A DNA stretch of 64,000 nt from Leeuwenhoekiella marinoflava DSM 3653 (GTDB lineage: Bacteria > Bacteroidota > Bacteroidia > Flavobacteriales > Flavobacteriaceae). This document shows positions 1 through 8,812 of this stretch, piece by piece. Made by a program: the position numbers and the translations under genes. The first letter of the stretch is position 1; every line of letters starts with the position of its first letter. Location: positions 119,132 to 183,131 of the forward strand of contig NZ_FQUN01000007.1 of the NCBI RefSeq assembly GCF_900129005.1, written 5' to 3'. Below the pieces are notes generated by a model. That model saw nothing but the letters and a program-made list of their open reading frames with translations. It had not been told where the DNA came from and ran no database searches.

Positions 1-1466
1 CAAGATCTGTAGAACGCGCTAAGGAAGTAGGCATCCGTAAAGTTGTAGGTGCACAAAAAAATCAGTTGATGTTGCAGTTTGTAGGCGAGTCTCTTATCGT
101 TACTATACTGGCTTATATTCTGGGTATAGCAATTGCTACTCTGGCATTACCTTATTTTAATACCCTTGCCGGTCAGGAAGTAGCCAGCGGAGTGTTTGCT
201 AATTGGAGTTATGTAGGGCTGTTTTTTGCGATTGCATTGGCGATTGGTTTAGCGGCGGGAACTTATCCTGCACTTGTTCTTTCTTCGTTTAGACCGGTAA
301 GTGTTCTTAAAGGTAAATTTTCTACTACCCGTAGTGGAACGTTCTTAAGAAAAGCACTTGTGGTGAGTCAGTTTACGGTTTCTATCATATTGATAATTGG
401 CACCTTGATTATTTACAATCAAATGCATTTTATGCAGAGTCAGGATTTGGGTTTTGCTAAAGATCGTTTACTGATTTTAGATATAGATAATCATCCCAAA
501 CAACAACTACTGGCTGATTATTTAAAGAAAAATCCCAATATTATTTCAGTAGGAAAAGGCTCAACAGTTCCCGGAGGAGGAGGTAACAAGAGCTCTGCAC
601 TCTCTATTATGCAAAACAGTCAAGGGCAGGATCAGACCCTTACTGTAGACCGTTATATCATAGACGATAAATACCTTGACCAGTTAGATATAAAGCTTAT
701 CGCCGGTAGAAATTTTTCAAGAGATTTAGCCAGTGACAGTACTCAGGCATTAATTATAAATGAAAAGGTAGTTGATTTATTAGGCTACTCAAACCCAGAT
801 GCCGCTATTGGAGCATCTTTTGACCAATGGGGTAGAGAGGGCCAGATTGTAGGAGTCGTTGCAGATTTTCATTCAGAATCTCTGCAAAAAGAAATACAGC
901 CCTTGAGTTTTGTATTTGACACCAAGCAAACCAAATTATTGACCTTAAAAGTTGCTGCAGCAGATTTGCCAGAAACGCTAGCTTTTGTAGAAGAATCGTG
1001 GAAGCAGTTTTTACCAGACACCCATTTTGACTACTATTTTTTAGATGAGTTTTTTGATCGTCAGTATCGTGCAGAACAGCGTTTTAGTAACCTCTTTTTA
1101 AATTTTGCAGTCCTGGCTATTTTTATTTCTTGTATGGGTCTTTTAGGTCTGGCTTCTTATAGTACGAAACAACGCCGCCGTGAGATTGGCATCCGCAAAA
1201 TTGTAGGAGCTAGTATCTTGGGGATTGTCAATTTACTTTCTAAAGAATTTATAAAACTGGTAGGAATTGCCTTTTTAATAGCAGTACCCATAGCCTGGTT
1301 CAGTATGCATAAATGGTTACAAGATTTTGCTTATAGAATAGAAATACCTTGGTGGATATTTGCTGTTGCAGGAATGCTAGCTATAGGTGTTGCGATGCTT
1401 ACCGTAAGTTTTCAGGCCATAAAAGCTGCAATCGCAAACCCGGTAAAATCACTCAGAACAGAATAA
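1..1466 (+). CDS. ABC transporter permease, MacB/FtsX type (5' end outside window)
   Basis: Partial gene. The reading frame is already open at base 3 and runs into the window edge, so the ATG at 66 is internal. The visible part starts at the first coupling segment (EVGIRKVVGA, bases 24-53), continues through the first FtsX membrane block, a central membrane segment (about 345-420), a second periplasmic MacB-like core (about 430-1080) and a second FtsX block with EIGIRKIVGA near 1180. It ends in the motif NPVKSLRTE shared by the following genes. Intact paralogs downstream are 785-823 residues, so roughly 300 N-terminal residues are missing. Family knowledge: such permeases move substrates or mechanical force across the inner membrane with a LolD/MacB-type ATPase; the substrate is unknown. 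The ATPase for this operon is probably the one at 18692. Confidence 0.9.
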   Translation, partial: RSVERAKEVGIRKVVGAQKNQLMLQFVGESLIVTILAYILGIAIATLALPYFNTLAGQEVASGVFANWSYVGLFFAIALAIGLAAGTYPALVLSSFRPVSVLKGKFSTTRSGTFLRKALVVSQFTVSIILIIGTLIIYNQMHFMQSQDLGFAKDRLLILDIDNHPKQQLLADYLKKNPNIISVGKGSTVPGGGGNKSSALSIMQNSQGQDQTLTVDRYIIDDKYLDQLDIKLIAGRNFSRDLASDSTQALIINEKVVDLLGYSNPDAAIGASFDQWGREGQIVGVVADFHSESLQKEIQPLSFVFDTKQTKLLTLKVAAADLPETLAFVEESWKQFLPDTHFDYYFLDEFFDRQYRAEQRFSNLFLNFAVLAIFISCMGLLGLASYSTKQRRREIGIRKIVGASILGIVNLLSKEFIKLVGIAFLIAVPIAWFSMHKWLQDFAYRIEIPWWIFAVAGMLAIGVAMLTVSFQAIKAAIANPVKSLRTE

Positions 1467-1491
1467 TTCATCAATTAAAAAATAATCAGCT
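1467..1491 (+). repeat. 25-nt junction spacer, type A copy 1
   Basis: The spacer between two permease genes (TTCATCAATTAAAAAATAAT then CAGCT). Spacers of exactly the same length and nearly the same sequence occur at 11285, 13707 and 16177. It directly precedes an ATG and probably carries the translation start region. Confidence 0.75.
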
Positions 1492-3849
1492 ATGCTCAAA
1501 AATTATATCAAAATCGCCTTAAGAAATTTATGGAAGAAAAAGGGGTACAGTACACTCAATATATTTGGTCTCGCGATAGGAATCACTTGTGCCAGCTTAA
1601 TTCTGCTTTGGGTTGAAGATGAAATGAGTTTTGATACAGTTGTTGCAGACCAAGAACTGGTTTATAGTGTGCCTACAAATCAAAAATATGATGGGCAATG
1701 GCGCACCTTTTTTCAAGCGACACCGGGGCCCCTTGCAGCAGCTTTAAAAGCTGAAATTCCAGAAATAACCCAAGCGGCACGATTGCGTAGCACTGACTTT
1801 TTATTCAGCCTTAATTCTTCTTCGGTTTCCAGCAGCGGTTCTTTTGCAGATGCAGATATTTTTGAAATATTGAATTTAAAATTTATTGAAGGCAAAGCTT
1901 CTGAAGCTTTTAGAGTAAAAGAAGGAATTGTAATTACACAAAAAGTGGCTAAAATTCTTTTTGAAGACCCTACCAACCTTTTAGGGAAAACCATCTTGAT
2001 TGATCAAAAGGATAATTTTAAAATAACGGGTGTTGTTGAAGACCTACCGGAAAATACGACCTACAGTTTTAACTGGCTGGTTCCCTTTGAGAATTTTACA
2101 TATGACAAGCCGTGGACTCAAGAATACGGTAGCAACTTTACCGAAACATTTGTAAAGCTTTCAGCAGGTGCAGATTTTAATTCGGTTAATGAGAAGGTGA
2201 AAGGCGTTTTGCCTGCAAAAACTGGCGATGAAGACACTCAGGCTATTTTACATTCGGCTAAAAACTGGCATTTACGATCTGACTTCAAAAATGGTAAGGT
2301 CGTAGGTGGCCGTATCGAATATGTGCAGTTATTCAGTTTTATAGCACTCATAATTGTGCTTATCGCCTGTATCAACTTTATGAATTTGTCAACCGCACGA
2401 AGCGAAAAACGAGCAAATGAGGTTGGTGTTCGTAAAACATTAGGTTCTGATAAAAAACAATTGATTTTTCAATTTATTACCGAAGCTTTATTAACCGCGC
2501 TACTGGCTGCAGTTCTTAGCGTTTTGGTGTTGATTCTTATCCTGCCGGCATTTAATGCGTTAATAGATAAACAACTTTCTTTGGGAATCACAATTCCGTC
2601 TCATCTCCTTTCATTGCTGGCAATTACACTCATCTGCGGAATTCTTGCTGGACTTTACCCTGCATTTTACCTCTCTTCGTTTAAGCCTATAGACGTTCTT
2701 AAAGGCAATCGCATACAAGCCAAAGGAGCCGGTTTTATTCGGAAAGGTCTTGTAATTACTCAGTTTGTGATTTCAATTATTTTCATCATTAGTACGCTAC
2801 TGGTTTACCAACAGGTACAGCACGTAAAAAACCGAGATCTAGGAATGAATAAGGAAAATCTTATACAAATACCGGTAAATGGAAATGTGATTAAAAATAG
2901 GAATTCAATAACCGAAAGTTTAAAAAACTCAGGAATGATTACCAGCGTGGGTTTATCGAATTCAAATATTCTTTCTGCGGGGAATAATGGCTCGGGCTTA
3001 AAATGGCAGGGAGGTGACAATACAGAGGATGTTTTAGTGTCTTACCGCTATATTAATGATGAGTACTTAACCGCTGCAGGTATTGAGTTGGTTGAAGGCC
3101 GTGGGTTTAGTTCGGTAGTTTCAAATGATAGTGCAAATGCACTTATTACCGAATCTTTTGCAAAATTGATGGGAACAGAAAGTCCAATTGGTAAAACTAT
3201 AGACCGCTACGGGGATGTTTATACCATTATAGGTGTGACAAATGATTATTTGTATGGCGATATGTATGGCACCAGTGATCCTGTGATGTTTTTCAATTAT
3301 CCGCCCGAAGCACAATACATGTATATAAAAACAAATCCTAAATACGCTGCGACTGAAATTCTAAACACTATTGAAACTACTTTAAAAACCTACAACCCTG
3401 GTTATCCCTTTAAATACCGTTTTGTAGATGACGATTTTAATGCTCGTTTTAAAAGCGAACAATTAGTAGGGAGTCTTTCTCAAATTTTTGCATTGCTGGC
3501 AATACTTATTTCGTGTTTAGGTCTCTTTGGACTTTCAGCGTTTACTGCGGAGCAGCGTCGCAAGGAAATAGGCGTGCGCAAAGTTTTAGGATCTAGCGTT
3601 GCCGGTATTGTGCGCCTGCTGTCTAAAGATTTTATAGTGCTGGTTCTGATTGCCATAGTCATTGCAGTACCGGTTGCCTGGTTTATGATGCACAACTGGT
3701 TACAGGGATTTGCGTACCGCATTTCAATTAATGTGTGGGTATTTGCAGTTGCAGGTATTGCAGCTATAGGAATCGCTTTGTTGACGGTGAGCTTTCAAGC
3801 TATTAAAGCCGCAATCGCTAACCCTGTTAAATCATTGAGAACCGAATGA
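1492..3849 (+). CDS. ABC transporter permease, MacB/FtsX type (array member 2)
   Basis: Inner-membrane permease, 785 residues, built as two fused MacB-core plus FtsX units. TM1 lies at about 20-42 after the array-wide start MLKNYIKIA. The first periplasmic core covers about 45-280, a three-helix block about 283-400 with coupling segment EVGVRKTLGS near 311, a central helix about 418-440, the second core about 445-660, and the last three helices follow EIGVRKVLGS near 692. It ends NPVKSLRTE. The start is the ATG after the type A spacer. It is the first complete gene of the array in this window and is expected to pair with another array member and the ATPase at 18692. No substrate can be read from the sequence. 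Confidence 0.9.
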   Translation: MLKNYIKIALRNLWKKKGYSTLNIFGLAIGITCASLILLWVEDEMSFDTVVADQELVYSVPTNQKYDGQWRTFFQATPGPLAAALKAEIPEITQAARLRSTDFLFSLNSSSVSSSGSFADADIFEILNLKFIEGKASEAFRVKEGIVITQKVAKILFEDPTNLLGKTILIDQKDNFKITGVVEDLPENTTYSFNWLVPFENFTYDKPWTQEYGSNFTETFVKLSAGADFNSVNEKVKGVLPAKTGDEDTQAILHSAKNWHLRSDFKNGKVVGGRIEYVQLFSFIALIIVLIACINFMNLSTARSEKRANEVGVRKTLGSDKKQLIFQFITEALLTALLAAVLSVLVLILILPAFNALIDKQLSLGITIPSHLLSLLAITLICGILAGLYPAFYLSSFKPIDVLKGNRIQAKGAGFIRKGLVITQFVISIIFIISTLLVYQQVQHVKNRDLGMNKENLIQIPVNGNVIKNRNSITESLKNSGMITSVGLSNSNILSAGNNGSGLKWQGGDNTEDVLVSYRYINDEYLTAAGIELVEGRGFSSVVSNDSANALITESFAKLMGTESPIGKTIDRYGDVYTIIGVTNDYLYGDMYGTSDPVMFFNYPPEAQYMYIKTNPKYAATEILNTIETTLKTYNPGYPFKYRFVDDDFNARFKSEQLVGSLSQIFALLAILISCLGLFGLSAFTAEQRRKEIGVRKVLGSSVAGIVRLLSKDFIVLVLIAIVIAVPVAWFMMHNWLQGFAYRISINVWVFAVAGIAAIGIALLTVSFQAIKAAIANPVKSLRTE

Positions 3850-3907
3850 GCCCCCTAACCCCCAAAGGGAGAATTAATAGGAATAACACTAATAATAGCA
3901 ATAGATA

Positions 3908-6307
3908 ATGTTAAAGAACTACATCAAAATCGCCTGGCGGAATATAAAAGCAAACAGACTGTTTACCGTGTTAAACATTGTAGGGCTGGTTGTTGGTTTA
4001 TGTGTTTGTATCATGCTCTTTTCGTTTGTGAATACCGAGCTGAGCTTTGATAAAATGTACACGCATTCGGAAGATATTTACCGGGTAAATATGGAAACCT
4101 CTGAAGAATACAATTTTGAAACCTGGGCGGAGTTACCCAATGCGGTAGGACCGGCAATGGTTCAGGATATTCCACAGGTGAAAAAAATGACACGTCTCAT
4201 CAAAGACGATTTTGGGGTTACTGCATCTTTGAAAATAGGAGACAAAAACTTTACAGAAAACGGACTTTATCTAGCAGATTCAACCGCATTTGAAATGTTT
4301 GATTTTAATTTCATAGCAGGTAATGCTAAAAATGCATTTGCAAATCCTCACGCTATCGTGCTTTCCCAATCTGCAAAAGAGCGATTTTTTGGTGATAAAT
4401 CTGCACTTGGAGAATTTATTACCGTAAACAACCGGGATACGCTTCAGGTGTCTGGTGTGTATACAGACTTGCCTAAAAGCAGTGTGATAGATTGTGATAT
4501 GGTCTATAATATTATGGATTCTTGGATGGGAACTAACGTGTATTGGAGCAATGCGAGTTATGAAACCTATGTGCAACTAGAACCCAATGCTAAGGTTGCG
4601 CAGATAGAAACTCAAGCAACACAACTAATTGATAAATACGTCCACAAAGAAGGAAAGTATTTTACGCAATTCAATCTGCAACCCTTAACCAAAATACATT
4701 TGTATTCAGCGGATATACGAGAAGGCTACTCAACAAAACTAGGTAGCATAAGTACGATTAAAAGTTTATTGTTCTTATCGCTTCTGGTTTTAGTAATCGC
4801 CTGTATCAATTATATGAATTTAGCCACTGCAAATTCACGCAAGCGAAGAAAAAGTATTGGTGTAAACAAGGTTTTAGGAGCCAGCAGAAAGCACATGCTT
4901 TCTCTTTTTTATGTTGAAACAGGAATTCTTGTTTTAATTTCAGTAGTACTGGCTTTTGCGCTTTCGTTTTTCATATTACCTGTATTCAAAAGTTTTACAG
5001 GTAATGCATTAGGCTACCAGGATCTACTGGCCACCCCAATTCTGATAGGTTTAGGTTTAATTTGGCTCGTAGTTACATTATTTGCCGGTAGTTATCCGGC
5101 AATTTCAATGACCAATATAGCTCCATTATCGTTGGTAAATAAGTCCAAGAAAAAACATACTGCTTCAGAATTTGTACGAAAAGGTTTGGTGGTTTTTCAG
5201 TTTGCAGCTTCTATAGTTCTTATAATCGCTGTTACCATAATTATTCAGCAAATGAATTTTATAAAGAATAAGAATTTGGGCTATGATCCTAGTGGCGTAG
5301 TTGCTGTTTCAGTAAAATCAGCAGAAAATAGTCAGCAAGTTGAGAGTTTAGAAAATGCATTAAATCGAAAGGCTTACGTTGAACGCATTGCCGCTGTGCA
5401 GTCTTTACCAGGTGCCGATGAAAGTGGACGTTCTGTTCGCAGAATAAGCACCGATAATACAGGAATGCCTATTGCCAGTTGCCGTACAGAGGGGAATGTT
5501 ATTCAAACGCTCAAATTGAATTTACTCGCTGGTAGTGAATTACCCCAAAGCCTTGCTAAGGGAGACTCCATAATATACACGTTGATCAATGAAAAAATAC
5601 TGAGTTATCTCAATTATAAAACCCCTGAAGATGCTGTTGGTAAAATCATAAATACCGAGTTAGGAAGCCGCGCAATCATCACCGGAGTTGTTGCCAATTT
5701 CAATTTCAATTCCCTGAAGGAAGATAGTGGCGGATATATGTATTACAAATCCAACGTTGCTCCTGAAAGTATCCGAACGCTGCTTGTGCGATATACTTCT
5801 CAAAATCTGCAGCAATTAGTCAATGATTTAGAACAGACCTTTAATGAGAATTTGCCCAATACAGCTTTTGACTACACCTTTGTTGATAAGCACGTAGCGC
5901 AGCTCTATGCTTCAGAAGAGAAAACGGCACGCACAGCTACACTTTTTTCGGTACTAGCCATTTTTATTGCCTGCTTGGGTCTATTTGGGCTTGCTGCATT
6001 TATGGCAGAACAACGTACTAAAGAGATAGGTGTGCGCAAGGTTTTAGGCGCGAGTGTTGCCGGTGTAACACGCCTACTTTCTAAAGATTTTTTGAAGCTT
6101 GTGGGTATAGCTTTTATACTGGCATCACCTTTTGCTTACTGGATTATGAGTCAGTGGCTGCAGGATTTTAATTACCGCACACCCATACACTGGTGGGTGT
6201 TTGGTCTTGCCGGTCTTGCAGCTATGGTAATCGCTTTTGTAACCATAAGCTTTCAAGCCATTAAAGCAGCATTAGCTAAACCTGTAAAATCATTGCGAAC
6301 AGAATAA
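3908..6307 (+). CDS. ABC transporter permease, MacB/FtsX type (array member 3)
   Basis: A 799-residue double FtsX-unit permease. It deviates from its paralogs at the first coupling segment, which reads SIGVNKVLGAS near residue 316: the usual E-I-G-I/V-R-K has lost the acidic residue and the arginine. The second segment, EIGVRKVLGA near 706, is canonical. This may mean that only one half docks normally on the ATPase, which would fit a specialised partner in a heterodimer; that is inference. TM1 is at about 20-42, the periplasmic cores at about 45-285 and 450-680, and the C-terminus is NPVKSLRTE-like with KPVKSLRTE. The upstream spacer (58 nt) has a C-rich then AAAGGGAG stretch unlike the type A and B spacers. 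Confidence 0.9.
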   Translation: MLKNYIKIAWRNIKANRLFTVLNIVGLVVGLCVCIMLFSFVNTELSFDKMYTHSEDIYRVNMETSEEYNFETWAELPNAVGPAMVQDIPQVKKMTRLIKDDFGVTASLKIGDKNFTENGLYLADSTAFEMFDFNFIAGNAKNAFANPHAIVLSQSAKERFFGDKSALGEFITVNNRDTLQVSGVYTDLPKSSVIDCDMVYNIMDSWMGTNVYWSNASYETYVQLEPNAKVAQIETQATQLIDKYVHKEGKYFTQFNLQPLTKIHLYSADIREGYSTKLGSISTIKSLLFLSLLVLVIACINYMNLATANSRKRRKSIGVNKVLGASRKHMLSLFYVETGILVLISVVLAFALSFFILPVFKSFTGNALGYQDLLATPILIGLGLIWLVVTLFAGSYPAISMTNIAPLSLVNKSKKKHTASEFVRKGLVVFQFAASIVLIIAVTIIIQQMNFIKNKNLGYDPSGVVAVSVKSAENSQQVESLENALNRKAYVERIAAVQSLPGADESGRSVRRISTDNTGMPIASCRTEGNVIQTLKLNLLAGSELPQSLAKGDSIIYTLINEKILSYLNYKTPEDAVGKIINTELGSRAIITGVVANFNFNSLKEDSGGYMYYKSNVAPESIRTLLVRYTSQNLQQLVNDLEQTFNENLPNTAFDYTFVDKHVAQLYASEEKTARTATLFSVLAIFIACLGLFGLAAFMAEQRTKEIGVRKVLGASVAGVTRLLSKDFLKLVGIAFILASPFAYWIMSQWLQDFNYRTPIHWWVFGLAGLAAMVIAFVTISFQAIKAALAKPVKSLRTE

Positions 6308-6370
6308 CCCGCTTTACCCTTTGGGGATTTCTCCCGGAAGGAGGGAAGTAGGCAACTTAAAATAGAAATT
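6308..6370 (+). repeat. 63-nt junction spacer, type B copy 1
   Basis: The spacer reads CCCGCTTTACCC, then TTTCTCCCGGAAGGAG, then AGTAGGCAACTTAAAATAG before the next ATG. The same sequence with small changes lies at 8747-8812. CTCC...GGAG can form a short hairpin. The match shows that the two junctions descend from one duplication or exchanged sequence later. Confidence 0.8.
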
Positions 6371-8746
6371 ATGCTTAGAAATTATATAAAAATCGCATGG
6401 CGAAGCCTTTTGAAGAATAAAATAACCACTACGGTGAGCCTTTTTGGTCTTATTCTGGGGGTAGCCTGCTTTATGCTTCTAGGCACTTATATTCTCAATG
6501 AACTGCGTTATGACCGTTTTAATGAAAAGGCAGATCGCATTGTCTATGTAAACTACAATTATAAATCTCCTTCAGATAAAGAGGCAACGCATACAAACCT
6601 CACCCCTACTGCTGTTGTACCTGTTGCAAAACGTATGTTTTCTGAAGTAGAAAATGCTGTTAGGATCTATAGCTATAATAGAGAACTGCAAGTAGGTACG
6701 AAAAATTTTACCGAAAAAAATATGGTTCTGGCAGATGAAGCACTCTTTGACATCTTCAGTTTCCATTTTATTGCAGGTAACGCGGATAATGCTCTAGATA
6801 ATCCGTTTGATATGGTTATTACTCAGACTACCGCACAAAAATACTTCGGTAAAAGCGAGGTTGTGGGAAATACGATTTTGGTAAATGAACAGCCCTATAA
6901 CATAACCGGGGTTATAGAAGATCATCCACTTTATTCTACGCTACAATTTGATATTGTGGGCTCGTATAGCTCTAGTGCAAGGGCAACAAATGAACGCTGG
7001 AATTCGGCAAATGATCAATCTTTTTTACTGCTAAAATCGCCAGATAAACTCGCAGCTGTCCAGGAACAATACAATGCATACATCAAAGAAGAGTTTCGTT
7101 CAGATTTTGAACAGGGCTATGAAACCTGGTTGGATTTTGTCCCGCTTTCTGAGCTGCATCTTACAGATACCGCATCGGGTAATATAAAGACCTATCTGTA
7201 CATTCTGGGCGCTATTGCATTGCTATTGCTCATAATTTCCTGTGTTAATTTTACCAATTTGATGACTGCCAAATCTTCTGATCGACTCCGGGAAATTGGC
7301 GTTCGCAAAGTGTTTGGTGCAAAACGTCAAAGCCTGATATTTCAATTTATTACGGAAGCCGCTATTGTATGTTTTATCGCGATAACTAGTGCCGTAGCGC
7401 TGGCTTACTTGTTAATTCCGGTATTTAACGCGGTAACGGGCTTAAATATTGGTGTTTCCAGTTGGAATTTTACCTATTTCAGCCTTACGATTACCATACT
7501 CTTTTTGGCAACCACACTTCTATCTGGCAGTTGGCCAGCATTGGTCCTATCAAAATTCAAACCTGTTGATGCACTACAAAAAAGAGGCGCGTCACTGGGC
7601 GGTAGTGCTTCGTTGAGAAAATTCTTGATCATATTTCAGTTTACGATTTCAATCGCTTTTATAATAGCGACGCTTGTAGCACGGGAACAGCTTCAATACA
7701 TAAGGGAAACAGACACGGGTTTTGACAGATCTCAGGTTGTCATACTTGATGTGAGCAATATTAAAGCAGAAAAAATTGAAGCCCTTAAAGCAGAATTAAT
7801 GCGGGGACAACATATTGAAAATGTTACGGCTTCAGCTTCCTCACCCGTAGATATACGAGGTGGCTATAGCCTGCAAGTAGATGGAAAAATGAATGGTAAC
7901 GCTATGTCTGTCACGGCTGCCCCTGTAGATAAAGATTTTATAAAAACCCTTGATCTAACGCTGCTCGAAGGTCAAAATTTTAATGAAACCGATAAAAAAC
8001 AGGTTCAATTAGTAGATAATGAGAGAACCTATGCGTTTATGCTAAACGAAAAAGCAGTCGCACAATTAGGACTTAAAGCTAAGGAAGCAATAGGTCAAAA
8101 GGTCAACCTTAACGGAAGGCATGGCACAATAAAAGGAGTGCTCAAAGATTTTAATTTTGCATCGCTTCATGAGGCCATTACCCCGGTGGTTCTTTTTACC
8201 GAATACGATTTGTTTGATAAATTACTTATTAAAACAGCGGGAAATACTTCAGAATCTTTAACCGCAATTAATACCATCTGGAAGAGTTTTTATCCCAACC
8301 GCTCTTTTGAATATCATTTTCTGGACGATGAATACAACGAACTTTATAAAACCGAACAGCGCACAACCACAATTTTAAATATTTTGTCGTCACTTACAAT
8401 ACTGGTTTCCTGTCTTGGTCTTTTTGGACTTGCCGTATTTGCTGCTGCTCAGCGGAAAAAAGAAATAGGCATACGTAAGGTTCTGGGCGCATCAATCCCT
8501 CAGCTTACTGCTTTACTTTCTTTGCATTTTCTAAAACTTGTTTTAATTGCTCTTTTACTTGCTGCTCCCCTCGCCTGGTACGCAACAAGTATTTGGCTTC
8601 AGGATTTCGCCTACAAAATTACCATGCCTTACGAGCTCTATCTGTTTTCGGGAATTGCAGCAGTGGCCATTGCCGGGTTAACGGTAAGCTTTCAGGCCAT
8701 TAAAGCCGCAATCGCAAACCCAGTAAAATCATTGCGAACAGAATAA
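6371..8746 (+). CDS. ABC transporter permease, MacB/FtsX type (array member 4)
   Basis: A 791-residue permease with the two-unit layout: TM1 at about 20-43, first core to about 270, coupling segments EIGVRKVFGA near 308 and EIGIRKVLGA near 697. The central helix after SLRKFLIIFQF lies near 420-440. The ATG follows the type B spacer, and the same spacer separates it from the next gene, so the unit between 6308 and 8812 is framed by direct repeats and could have been duplicated as one block. It is in one direction with all array members and without a visible promoter of its own, so co-transcription is likely. The substrate is unknown. Confidence 0.9.
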   Translation: MLRNYIKIAWRSLLKNKITTTVSLFGLILGVACFMLLGTYILNELRYDRFNEKADRIVYVNYNYKSPSDKEATHTNLTPTAVVPVAKRMFSEVENAVRIYSYNRELQVGTKNFTEKNMVLADEALFDIFSFHFIAGNADNALDNPFDMVITQTTAQKYFGKSEVVGNTILVNEQPYNITGVIEDHPLYSTLQFDIVGSYSSSARATNERWNSANDQSFLLLKSPDKLAAVQEQYNAYIKEEFRSDFEQGYETWLDFVPLSELHLTDTASGNIKTYLYILGAIALLLLIISCVNFTNLMTAKSSDRLREIGVRKVFGAKRQSLIFQFITEAAIVCFIAITSAVALAYLLIPVFNAVTGLNIGVSSWNFTYFSLTITILFLATTLLSGSWPALVLSKFKPVDALQKRGASLGGSASLRKFLIIFQFTISIAFIIATLVAREQLQYIRETDTGFDRSQVVILDVSNIKAEKIEALKAELMRGQHIENVTASASSPVDIRGGYSLQVDGKMNGNAMSVTAAPVDKDFIKTLDLTLLEGQNFNETDKKQVQLVDNERTYAFMLNEKAVAQLGLKAKEAIGQKVNLNGRHGTIKGVLKDFNFASLHEAITPVVLFTEYDLFDKLLIKTAGNTSESLTAINTIWKSFYPNRSFEYHFLDDEYNELYKTEQRTTTILNILSSLTILVSCLGLFGLAVFAAAQRKKEIGIRKVLGASIPQLTALLSLHFLKLVLIALLLAAPLAWYATSIWLQDFAYKITMPYELYLFSGIAAVAIAGLTVSFQAIKAAIANPVKSLRTE

Positions 8747-8812
8747 CCCGCTTTACCCTTTTTTGGGTATTTCTCCCGGAAGGAGAGAAGTAGGCAACTT
8801 AAAATAGAAATT
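8747..8812 (+). repeat. 66-nt junction spacer, type B copy 2
   Basis: Near-identical to 6308-6370 from CCCGCTTTACCC through GTAGGCAACTTAAAATAG and the following ATG. It differs mainly by a few inserted bases in the T/G run (TTTTTTGGGTA against TTTGGGGA). Confidence 0.8.

Noticed and set aside
2805-3020. Minus-strand frames inside the permease genes (also 9286-9865, 11951-13069 and others)
   Set aside because: They overlap well-supported plus-strand genes and lack family-like sequence.
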